From contig JBMZCV010000052.1 in assembly GCA_049613665.1 (NCBI GenBank), forward strand, positions 1 through 29,378: DNA of 29,378 nucleotides. Reading direction: 5' to 3'. Below, piece after piece: positions 15,222 to 22,021 of the stretch. The position numbers were made by a program, and so were the translations under genes. Source of the DNA: JBMZCV01 sp049613665. GTDB lineage: Bacteria; Bacteroidota; Bacteroidia; Chitinophagales; UBA2359. The notes beneath the pieces are model-generated. The model saw nothing but the letters and a program-made list of their open reading frames with translations. It had not been told where the DNA came from and ran no database searches. The number at the start of each line of letters is the position of its first letter. The first letter of the stretch is position 1.

Positions 15222-17315
15222 ATGAAAAAAATAATATTTTCTTCCGCTATATTAATACTGTGCATGTGTTTGGGAAATCAAGCCAATGCACAACAAAATT
15301 ACTATAAATTTCGCATTTCTCCTTCTGTTGGAACAATGCTATATTATGGCGATTTGACAGACACTTACCCAAGAGTGAAAAATTATTCTAGTCTTGCTTA
15401 TGGTGGAAATCTGGAAGCTAGTTTATCAAAAACTATTGGCTTCAGACTTTCGGCCACAAAAGGCGAAATCTCTTATAACGACCGAACACTCGATAGAAAC
15501 AACGAACTATTGGTAGATAATCCTAACTTTGGACGTGGCCTAAATTTCAAAACCGACATCTTAGATGCTTCTGCCTCTTTCGTGTTGTATGCCGACAATG
15601 ACCGCCGCATGAAAGATGATGCTTTTATTGCACCATATCTGACTGTTGGATTTGGTATAACAAGATTTGATGTTTTTGCAGATTTAATTGACCAAGATGG
15701 CGGGTTTTACAACCTTTCAGATGAAACATTAGAACAAGATGGCGACTATGAAACAAATGTTACAGAGTTAGCTATTGAAGGAGAAAAATATGATACCGAT
15801 ACATGGCATATTCCTGTTGGAATAGGTTTAAAATTTAGAGTAGGCGACCGTTGGAACTTAAATTTTGAAACGAATGTAAAATATGCTTTAACAGATTATT
15901 TAGATGACGTTTCTACAAGAGGCGATGATAACAATTTAAATGATTTTTATAACTATACATCTGCTTCTTTAAACTATAATTTTGGACTAAAACATCGCAC
16001 CATAAAAGCTCCTGTTTTTATTGCTGACCAATATTCTGTTTTGAATCTAACGGACTCTCTACAATTTAATATTGACGGACTTGCTGATTCTATGGCCATA
16101 GAAGAACCTTTGAGCATAAAAGAGCAAAGAAAAGCCAACAAAGCAGCAAAAAAATTAGCGAAAAAAGAAAAGAAAATCGCTAAAAAGCAAGCAAAATTAG
16201 AGAAAAAAGCGAAAAAAGCAAGCGAAAAAGAAGCTCGTAAGGCTGAAAAACAAGCTATGAAAGATGCTTTAGATATTTGCTATGAAGACTGCAAAGAGCT
16301 GCCTAAGAAAAAAGATAGAAAAAAATGCCAGAAAGATTGTAAAAAAGAAGGGTTTGAAATTTATTTAGAAAAAATCAAAGCCGAAAAAGCTGTTGCTGAC
16401 TCTACTGCTGCTACACAGAAGATTTTAACTCCTGTTGAACAAATTAAACAACAAAATGCTGCTAATGCAAAACTCGATTCTTTAGAAAATGTAATTAAAG
16501 ATGAGAAAAAAGCAGAAGAAAAATCTAGCGGTGGCATAATAAGTGACGAAAATTCTAATGGTGCAGGAACAAAAAATGATGGCTCTAATACCATTGTTTT
16601 GCCAAGTGGTGGTGGAAATAATATGAGCGAAAGCGATATTAAAGCTATTATGAATGAAAGAGATTTGCAAGACCTAAAATTGCAAATGGAAATTCAGAAG
16701 CTACAAAATAACAACAATTCTTCGTATGACCCAACTATCGAAATGTATAAGTTGGAAACTGACAGATTGCGTCAAGAAAACTCTGATACTAAAATTTTGA
16801 ACAAATTAGATGAAATTCAAAATCGTTTAGACCGTTTGGAACGCAAGGGACATAGAGGAGGACATGGCAAACATCACAATAGTAGTCATCGACATGACCA
16901 AACAGAAATAAGAGAAATCGAAATTATCAAAGAAATTGAAACAAGAAATGATGGTATCGAGACTGTTAAAGAAATCGAAATTGTGAAAGAAGATGGCGAA
17001 ATTATCAGAGAAATTGAAATTGTGAAGGAAGATGGTGAAATTATCAAAGAAATCGACATGACTAATGAAGATTTTGATGAAGCCGTAGCTACTAACTCAG
17101 AAGTGAGAGCGTTGAATCGTGAAATTGAATCGTTGAAAATTCAAATTTTGGAAATGAAACTTGAAGAAAGCGGTGAAGGTAGTGCTGAAACAGAAGCATT
17201 GAAAAGAGAAATCGAAGCGATGAAACAACAGTTGGAACAACAAGAAATGCGTACTGAAGAAATAATAGAGGAGGAAAAATCTTCTAAAAAAAAAAAGAAA
17301 CGCAAAAAGAGATAG
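15222..17315 (+). CDS. OmpA-family outer-membrane protein, frame-0 part
   Basis: The 697-residue product has a signal peptide (~1-23), an outer-membrane beta-barrel (~24-260), a Lys/Ala-rich coil (~295-350), a twin CX3C helical hairpin (Cys353, Cys357, Cys369, Cys373), more coiled coil, a His-rich patch (~543-560), 13-residue repeats (EIEIVKEDGEIIR, ~584-612) and a long Glu/Lys coil ending in a poly-Lys tail. Alone it lacks a peptidoglycan-binding domain. That domain lies in the -1 frame just downstream, and the two frames meet at an A11 tract with an A AAA AAG heptamer (17291-17297). A -1 shift would give a ~940-residue barrel-coil-OmpA protein spanning outer membrane to cell wall. Without the shift, translation ends at TAG 17313-17315. 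Programmed frameshift, transcriptional slippage or a sequence error are all possible. Confidence 0.85.
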   Translation: MKKIIFSSAILILCMCLGNQANAQQNYYKFRISPSVGTMLYYGDLTDTYPRVKNYSSLAYGGNLEASLSKTIGFRLSATKGEISYNDRTLDRNNELLVDNPNFGRGLNFKTDILDASASFVLYADNDRRMKDDAFIAPYLTVGFGITRFDVFADLIDQDGGFYNLSDETLEQDGDYETNVTELAIEGEKYDTDTWHIPVGIGLKFRVGDRWNLNFETNVKYALTDYLDDVSTRGDDNNLNDFYNYTSASLNYNFGLKHRTIKAPVFIADQYSVLNLTDSLQFNIDGLADSMAIEEPLSIKEQRKANKAAKKLAKKEKKIAKKQAKLEKKAKKASEKEARKAEKQAMKDALDICYEDCKELPKKKDRKKCQKDCKKEGFEIYLEKIKAEKAVADSTAATQKILTPVEQIKQQNAANAKLDSLENVIKDEKKAEEKSSGGIISDENSNGAGTKNDGSNTIVLPSGGGNNMSESDIKAIMNERDLQDLKLQMEIQKLQNNNNSSYDPTIEMYKLETDRLRQENSDTKILNKLDEIQNRLDRLERKGHRGGHGKHHNSSHRHDQTEIREIEIIKEIETRNDGIETVKEIEIVKEDGEIIREIEIVKEDGEIIKEIDMTNEDFDEAVATNSEVRALNREIESLKIQILEMKLEESGEGSAETEALKREIEAMKQQLEQQEMRTEEIIEEEKSSKKKKKRKKR
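16971..17057 (+). repeat. 39-bp tandem repeats inside the OmpA-type gene
   Basis: Two 39-bp units starting at 16971 and 17010 and part of a third at 17049 encode EIEIVKEDGEIIR, EIEIVKEDGEIIK and EID. They extend a coiled coil by whole 13-residue steps. Similar but more diverged units precede them. Confidence 0.8.
17269..17297 (+). promoter_or_regulatory. Putative -1 frameshift site: AGGAGG plus A11 with A AAA AAG
   Basis: AGGAGG (17269-17274) precedes eleven A and a G (17286-17297). In the reading frame of the upstream gene the end of the run is A AAA AAG, the same heptamer that drives -1 frameshifting in E. coli dnaX, where an upstream Shine-Dalgarno stimulates it. After a -1 slip the next codons (GAA ACG CAA AAA GAG) continue an open coiled coil into the OmpA domain. 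Spacing here is 11 nt to the A-run and 16 nt to the heptamer. RNA polymerase slippage on A11 would give the same fused frame. No convincing downstream hairpin is visible. Confidence 0.6.
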
Positions 17316-17350
17316 AAGAAAGCACAAGTAATGCAGAGCTGCTGGAAGAG

Positions 17351-18043
17351 TTGAAGCGTTTGCGTGCTGAGTTGGCCGACAAAAATACGGAAACTATTGA
17401 AGTGAGTGCTGATGAAGACACAAAGGCAAGAGAACAACGCATAGCAACATTGGAAGCAGAAGTAGCGGTTTTGAAAAAAAACTTGGAAGCAAAAAGTAGT
17501 ACGCCTACAAATTCTTCAACTACGGTAGTTGTGCCAGCTAATGACAATGGAAACTCTGAAAAACTAGCAGCCGAATTGAGTGAAATAAATCGCACTTTGC
17601 AAACTTTGAGAATGCAAAACGAAAGCCTGCAACAAAAATTGCAAGTAATGGAACAGCAAGCTCGAACTATTCGAACAACAGTTTATGCACAAGAACCATA
17701 TAGCAATTTGCTCAAAAGATTTCCGATAGCTAATATTTATTTTGCGACCAACTCGGCAGCTATTAGCAAAGATGAAGAAGGCAAAATAGCAGAAGTTGCC
17801 AATGTTTTGAATAAATATGAAGAAGCCAGATTAGCTATTACGGGCTATACCGACCACATAGGCAATGCTGATTATAATTTGAAACTTTCTAAACAAAGAG
17901 CTGAGGCTGTCAAAAATCGCTTTATAGATAGATATGGCGTTTCAATAACAAAAATAATAATGAGCTATCATGGAAAAGATGAAGGGTCGCAAACAGGCGA
18001 TAATCCTTTTGCTCGAAAAGTAGAATTGAAATTGACACGATAA
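17351..18043 (+). CDS. OmpA-family C-terminal part in the -1 frame
   Basis: This frame encodes coiled coil followed by an OmpA-type peptidoglycan-binding domain (about residues 125-230 counted from 17351), with 'IYFATNSAAISKDEEGKI', 'ITGYTDHIGNADYNLKLS' and 'KQRAEAVKNRF' carrying the Asp and Arg that normally hold diaminopimelate. The given start is a TTG without any initiation signal; the frame is open upstream to 17288, and the first ATG inside it is only in the coiled coil. It has no signal peptide, so as a separate protein it could not reach the periplasm. This strongly suggests that it is expressed as the C-terminus of the upstream gene by a -1 shift at 17291-17297. A strong terminator follows 30 bp after the stop. 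Confidence 0.8.
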   Translation: MKRLRAELADKNTETIEVSADEDTKAREQRIATLEAEVAVLKKNLEAKSSTPTNSSTTVVVPANDNGNSEKLAAELSEINRTLQTLRMQNESLQQKLQVMEQQARTIRTTVYAQEPYSNLLKRFPIANIYFATNSAAISKDEEGKIAEVANVLNKYEEARLAITGYTDHIGNADYNLKLSKQRAEAVKNRFIDRYGVSITKIIMSYHGKDEGSQTGDNPFARKVELKLTR

Positions 18044-18072
18044 GTTTTCACAAAACTTTTCTATAAAAAACT

Positions 18073-18121
18073 AAAAAGAGCTAGTAATGAGTGGTAAAAA
18101 CTCGTTACTAGCTCTTTTTTT
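18073..18121 (+). terminator. Rho-independent terminator after the OmpA-type gene
   Basis: AAAAAGAGCTAGTAA pairs with TTACTAGCTCTTTTT, with an extra GAGT/ACTC stem inside, followed by T's. The A-run on the left could allow weak function in the opposite direction too, though the gene there ends beyond a repeat. Confidence 0.88.
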
Positions 18122-18127
18122 ATACAG

Positions 18128-18208
18128 TAAAGTGCCATTTAATAATAAAAGATTTTGTGCTAACGCCTTGAATTTCAACATGTTAGCCTTCACAATTTGT
18201 AGAACAAA
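18128..18208 (-). repeat. Family A palindromic repeat, copy 7 (inverted)
   Basis: Reads in reverse: decayed end TAAAGTGCCATTTAATAATA, core GCTAAC...GTTAGC (18159-18187) and the CACAATTTGTAGAACAAA flank of the CAAATTGTG subtype. It lies between the OmpA terminator and the 3' end of the convergent TetR-like gene. Confidence 0.75.
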
Positions 18209-18225
18209 ACAGCCTTACTACTTAT

Positions 18226-18852
18226 TTATTTTCTAACCAAAAAAACAGCCAAATCTACTGCCGAATCTAGCGGTGTGCGTCCCATGAGGTCGAAAGAAAA
18301 ATGAACGGCTTTTTCTATCAATTCATCGGTGCGTGCAAACTGCTCACTCTCATCTTTCAGCCAATATTTGATTACCAAATTGGTTTGCGGCCACAGCCAT
18401 TTGCCATATTGCGAAGCCAAAAATAAGCGAGGCATCACTTCTTGATTAGCAACTCCTTCTTGCACCAAAGCTGCCGCAAATTCGATATACTTTTCTTTAA
18501 ACTTTCTCAAAGCAGAATCAGAAAAAATAGCATTTAGTCCATTTGTTTTTGTCGTCAATTGCAAATAGCTTCTTTGCTCTTTCAAAACCTCTTGCAAAGT
18601 GTAGAAAAATGCTAACATCTTTTCTCGTGCCGTATAATCCGCATATATATCATCTGCTTCCATACGACTCATAGTTGTGTCGAAAAAGCCAGCCCAAATA
18701 TTGCGTTGAATGGCTTTGAGTGAGCCAAAATGCTCATAAAATTCAGTTTCTGCTATATTGAGAGCTTTCGCAAATTGATGTACAGAGCTAGGTTTTTTAT
18801 TATCAGCCAGCACACGTTCTAAGTATGCTTGTTGCAATTCATTTTTTGTCAT
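18226..18852 (-). CDS. TetR/AcrR-like transcriptional regulator
   Basis: From the ATG at 18852 the protein has 208 residues. Residues ~5-50 form a TetR-type helix-turn-helix: 'SVHQFAKALNIAETEFYEHFGSLKAIQRNIW' (shown here only in parts: SVHQFAKALNIAETEFYEHF, then GSLKAIQRNIW), with the usual Y/F-x-H-F-G/x-S-K ending. The remaining residues are helical and would form the ligand and dimer domain. The recognition segment is slightly shorter than in typical TetR proteins. A longer reading from a TTG at 18882 adds ten residues but has no support; the ATG is preceded by an A-rich stretch and a -7-like AGTTTG about 30 bp upstream. No divergent efflux or enzyme gene lies next to it, so its target is unclear; it might regulate itself. 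Confidence 0.78.
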   Translation of the reverse strand: MTKNELQQAYLERVLADNKKPSSVHQFAKALNIAETEFYEHFGSLKAIQRNIWAGFFDTTMSRMEADDIYADYTAREKMLAFFYTLQEVLKEQRSYLQLTTKTNGLNAIFSDSALRKFKEKYIEFAAALVQEGVANQEVMPRLFLASQYGKWLWPQTNLVIKYWLKDESEQFARTDELIEKAVHFSFDLMGRTPLDSAVDLAVFLVRK

Positions 18853-19194
18853 ATTTGTTTTTTGTTTTGCTAAAAAATGCAAACTATTTTATCTCTTGTT
18901 GAGATATAACTGTTTAGGCATGAAGCTTTTACGATTAAAAAAGTAAAATTTAAACAATTTCTTAGTTTGCTTCCATTTCTTAAACAAAATTTGGTAGTTT
19001 ATAGTTCGTTTACTGCTTTTAATGAAATTTATATTTTTCAAACATCAAACATTTTTGTATCAATGATTCGGACATTTCTTATAACAATTTTTTTTGAATA
19101 AAAAAAACACCTTTGGCAAGGGAAATACACTATTTTTCAGTTCAAAAGGCTATAAAATTCGCAACTATTGGCCGCCTTAGCCTAAAAAAAATAG
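18853..19194. other. Gene-free interval
   Basis: AT-rich sequence upstream of the TetR-like gene and the membrane-protein gene. It should contain the promoter of the minus-strand regulator near 18875-18895. A CACCTTTGG box near 19110 is one base away from TAnnTTTG on the plus strand. Nothing else is recognisable. Confidence 0.4.
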
Positions 19195-19297
19195 TAAGTA
19201 ATCGGACAGATTTATTCTACAAATTGCGAAAACTAACACATTGAATATCAATACGTTAGCTCAAACCGTCCATTTATTAAATAGTGCTTGGCACTTA
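19195..19297 (+). repeat. Family A palindromic repeat, copy 8
   Basis: A 103-bp copy with left end TAAGTAATCGGACAGA, the CTACAAATTGCGAAAACTAA subtype arm, core CTAAC...GTTAG (19233-19259), and a perfect right end TTTATTAAATAGTGCTTGGC then ACTTA. The last A together with the following TG forms an ATG that opens a 28-codon frame (19297-19383). Confidence 0.85.
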
Positions 19298-19383
19298 TGT
19301 TTAAGCCTTTGATAAAAAAATGTATAAATGTCCGAACTATTGTTGTATCATTGCTACACAACGCAAACATCTACGAAACATGA
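19297..19383 (+). CDS. Possible 28-codon upstream ORF overlapping the next start (ATGA)
   Basis: An ATG created at the junction of the family A repeat opens a frame of 28 codons whose TGA overlaps the ATG at 19380 as ATGA. The peptide (begins MFKPLIKKCINVRTIVV) has no recognisable domain. The arrangement is that of a translationally coupled leader ORF, but a frame of this length can arise by chance. Confidence 0.25.
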   Translation: MFKPLIKKCINVRTIVVSLLHNANIYET

Positions 19384-20693
19384 CACTAAACGACATCATA
19401 TTATTACCAATATTTGTGGTTATAATATTGCTTATCAGCATTATCATACAAGAAGTTTTTTACAAAAAAAATCCTTTAAAAAAGTATTTTATACCTGCTT
19501 TATTGCTCAAATTAATGCCTTCAATGCTATATGCTGCTATTTATGCCTTTTATTATAAGGGCGGCGATACTTTGGCTTATCACGAATATGCTATGTATAT
19601 TTACGAAGTGTTTCAACACGACCCAAAACGTGCTTTTGAAATTGCGACCTCGCCAGCCAATCATTTTTCTTTCAACACCAAAGATGTCACACAGCATATA
19701 TGGTTTTATAAATCGGAAGCAACTTATATGGTCGTTCGATTAGCGTTTTTTTTCGGTATTATTTGTTTTGGTAGTTTTTGGGTAACAACTCTTTTGTTTG
19801 CAACGCTTTCTTTCACAGGGTTATGGGCTTTATATACTGTTTTGGCAGATATGTATCCAAAATTGAAAAAACAAATGTTTATAGCCGTATTCCTATTGCC
19901 ATCAGTATTTTTTTGGGGTTCTGGACTCATGAAAGATACGATTACGATAGGCTGTTTGGGCTGGCTGATATATGCTTTTTATCAAATTGTTATAAAAAAA
20001 AGACGCATACTGAGTTCTGTTTTTATTTTTATGATTACTTTTCGGCTTATCTGGATTTTAAAAGCATATATTGTTATTGGCGTTTTGCCTGCTTTGTTCT
20101 ATTGGTTTGTGAGGCATTATGCTAATTATGTGAAAGAAACACGCCTAAAAATGAGTGTTTTGATACTTACAGGTGTGTTTTTGGCCAGCTTTTCCTATTA
20201 TTTTCAAACCCATATTCAAAATTTGACCAATGTTTTATTTCTGAAATTTGCAGATATTGCTTTTGGCTTTCAAACTTGGCATTCCATTTTTGAAGGGCAA
20301 TCTATTTATTCACTTGGCGAAATTGACTTCACTATCAGTGGAGTGTTATCTAAATTTCCTGCTGCCGTAAATGTCACTTTATTTCGTCCTTATTTAAATG
20401 AAGCACATAATCCTGTAATGTTGATTACCTCTATTGAGAGTACATTTTTTCTTGTATTTACTATTTATGTATGCTTACGAGTAGGTTTTTTTCGCCTCTT
20501 TCGTTTTATTTGGAGCGAACATTTTGTGGGATTTTGCCTCATTTTTACCCTATTATTTGGGTTTGCTGTTGGCTTTACTAGCTACAATTTTGGAGCTTTG
20601 GCACGCTACAAAATTCCTTGCTTGCCTTTTTATATTGCTGCTTTGTTCATTGTTTTACAGCTTCATAAGGAGCGAAAAAATATTGCTGTTTAG
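19380..20693 (+). CDS. Polytopic inner-membrane protein, possibly polysaccharide-related
   Basis: From the ATG at 19380 the protein has 437 residues with about ten membrane helices. An in-frame ATG at 19320 would add twenty polar, cysteine-containing residues with no membrane character, so the inner start (MTLNDIILLPIFVV) is preferred. A periplasmic loop near the N-terminus carries 'YKGGDTLAYHEYAMYI', and the middle has 'LLPSVFFWGSGLMKDTIT', a pattern seen in EpsG-like and related polymerase/glycosyltransferase-C membrane proteins. Assignment to polysaccharide assembly is therefore an inference, not a family match. No glycan genes are adjacent. A short AGCACAGTGCT palindrome followed by T's (20706-20722) may be a weak terminator. 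Confidence 0.7.
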   Translation: MTLNDIILLPIFVVIILLISIIIQEVFYKKNPLKKYFIPALLLKLMPSMLYAAIYAFYYKGGDTLAYHEYAMYIYEVFQHDPKRAFEIATSPANHFSFNTKDVTQHIWFYKSEATYMVVRLAFFFGIICFGSFWVTTLLFATLSFTGLWALYTVLADMYPKLKKQMFIAVFLLPSVFFWGSGLMKDTITIGCLGWLIYAFYQIVIKKRRILSSVFIFMITFRLIWILKAYIVIGVLPALFYWFVRHYANYVKETRLKMSVLILTGVFLASFSYYFQTHIQNLTNVLFLKFADIAFGFQTWHSIFEGQSIYSLGEIDFTISGVLSKFPAAVNVTLFRPYLNEAHNPVMLITSIESTFFLVFTIYVCLRVGFFRLFRFIWSEHFVGFCLIFTLLFGFAVGFTSYNFGALARYKIPCLPFYIAALFIVLQLHKERKNIAV

Positions 20694-20750
20694 GCATAGG
20701 AGAGAAGCACAGTGCTATTTTTTATTCAGCAATTTAGGTAGTTGTTTATT

Positions 20751-20940
20751 TAAGTACCAAGTACCATTTAATAAAGCATTCGTTTAGTGGCTAACGTATT
20801 GACATTCTAGGTGTTATCTTGTTCTGAAACGCCCAAAAACTTCTGAATAATTACGAAAAAAAATGCCAAGCACTATTTAATAAAAGAAAAATTCAGCTTT
20901 TTAGCCTAAATCGCCTTTCATAAATAGTGCTTGGCACTTA
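20751..20940. repeat. Family A repeats, inverted copy plus end-to-end pair
   Basis: 20751-20815 is an inverted copy: TAAGTACCAAGTACCATTTA, then ATAAAGCATTCGTTTAGTGG and CTAACGTATTGA, matching the reverse complement of 7681-7733 almost base for base; its core has decayed. 20865-20940 holds two ends facing each other, GCCAAGCACTATTTA (20865-20879) and TAAATAGTGCTTGGC (20921-20935), a perfect 15-bp inverted repeat with a 41-bp spacer. This fills most of the gap between the two genes. Confidence 0.8.
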
Positions 20941-21006
20941 CTGCAAACTAAATTATGTATAGGCTTTAAGCCTTTTACTTCGATAAAACTTAGTTTGTTT
21001 AATTGT

Positions 21007-21792
21007 CTATTTTAAATCTTCTAACAAAGCTTTTGCAGCATTTAATTTTTCAATTTCTTTTTGCAATTGCTCAATTTTCGTATCAATTGGATTGTCAGTT
21101 TTGGCAGGAGTTGCTGGTTCAACTGCTTTAGTTTCTACAACAATTTCCTCTTTCTCTACTACTGTTTCAGTCGCTGCTGCTGTTTCTGCCTCATCAACTG
21201 CCACATCTTTTGAACCCAAAACTTTGCCATCTGGCGTTTGAAATTCAACTTCAACAATAATTTTCTTTTTGATAATTTCTTCTGTTACCACTTGCTTGCT
21301 TTCGATTGTTGGTGTTGCTACTGCTTGTTTTGGTGCAGCAATAGGATTTGAAGTTGCAATTATACTTTCTTCACTTGTTGTTGTTTTAACAGGTGCTTCA
21401 GTTGTTTTTTCAACTTCAACCTTTTCTGTTGTTGCAGCTACTTGAGCAGGTTCTGTTTCAGTAGTTTCAACTGCTGCTGTACGACCAAAAATACTTTGAC
21501 GAGTGCTTTGAGCAGCTTTCTCAACCGCATTGCCAGCACCTTTTACAATGCCGACAGCACCTTCTCCAGCACCTTTCACAATACCAACAGCATCTTTGCC
21601 TGCTTGTTTTGTAGCATCAAAACCTTGTCCAATTTTGCTCTTTTTGCAAGTTTTAGCTGTATCTTTTGTGCAGCTACCATTACAAAACAACATAGAGCAG
21701 ATAATCCACAATAAGAAAATGATGCCCACAATACCAAAAAAATGTTTTGGTGTTGTTTGTTTGGCTTTGTTTGTTATATCTCCTATACTCAT
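21007..21792 (-). CDS. Single-span membrane protein with Ala/Thr/Glu-rich tail
   Basis: The 261-residue protein has one membrane helix (about 17-37) after a short polar N-terminus, then a Cys-containing segment (FCNGSC...KTCKK), two near-identical repeats of 'DAVGIVKGAGEGAVGIVKGA' type (about residues 67-88), and a long low-complexity stretch rich in Ala, Thr, Glu and Val. A short beta segment ('KKKIIVEVEFQTPDGKVLGS') and a terminal coiled coil ('KIEQLQKEIEKLNAAKALLE') follow. No family was recognised. The layout suggests an envelope-spanning tether, but that is inference. It follows the TonB gene on the same strand, separated by a strong terminator, so it is probably transcribed separately. 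Confidence 0.68.
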   Translation of the reverse strand: MSIGDITNKAKQTTPKHFFGIVGIIFLLWIICSMLFCNGSCTKDTAKTCKKSKIGQGFDATKQAGKDAVGIVKGAGEGAVGIVKGAGNAVEKAAQSTRQSIFGRTAAVETTETEPAQVAATTEKVEVEKTTEAPVKTTTSEESIIATSNPIAAPKQAVATPTIESKQVVTEEIIKKKIIVEVEFQTPDGKVLGSKDVAVDEAETAAATETVVEKEEIVVETKAVEPATPAKTDNPIDTKIEQLQKEIEKLNAAKALLEDLK

Positions 21793-21942
21793 TTTATTAG
21801 ATAATTTTTTAAGTTCTTTTTCATAGGTATTTACGAATTTGAGACGCTATTTGGTTTTTAAGTCACAACACAAATTTGCATATCTTGAACAAAAAAAAAT
21901 ATATCTTTAAGTTGCTAAAACTTAATTTTAGTTACGAAACAT

Positions 21943-21986
21943 AAAAAAAAGACATTTAAGCATAATATTATGCTTAAATGTCTTTT
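21943..21986 (-). terminator. Rho-independent terminator of the vanZ-tonB unit
   Basis: A perfect 40-bp palindrome (21947-21986; arm AAAAGACATTTAAGCATAAT) is followed on the minus strand by eight T's. It lies 35 bp after the TonB stop and separates it from the next minus-strand gene. Confidence 0.9.
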
Positions 21987-22021
21987 ATAATGCTAAAAAA
22001 ATAATATTTATTTAGCGTATC

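Noticed and set aside
16361..17595. Minus-strand open frames rich in Phe, Leu and Ser opposite the OmpA-type gene
   Set aside because: They are the complements of Lys/Glu coiled-coil codons (AAA, GAA); composition is that of antisense shadows.
17315..18043. OmpA C-terminal part as an independent pseudogene
   Set aside because: Both frames stay open to the A11 tract with coherent coiled-coil sequence and an intact OmpA domain; no other lesions are seen.
18852..18882. Longer TetR-like protein starting at a TTG (18882)
   Set aside because: Adds ten residues without family support; an ATG with A-rich leader is available at 18852.
19320..19379. N-terminal extension of the polytopic membrane protein (MYKCPNYCC...)
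   Set aside because: Polar, Cys-rich, not typical before the first helix; the inner ATG at 19380 overlaps a short upstream frame as ATGA.
20524..20787. Plus-strand frame running past the end of the membrane-protein gene
   Set aside because: Mostly a shifted reading of the membrane gene, then of a repeat; no independent support.
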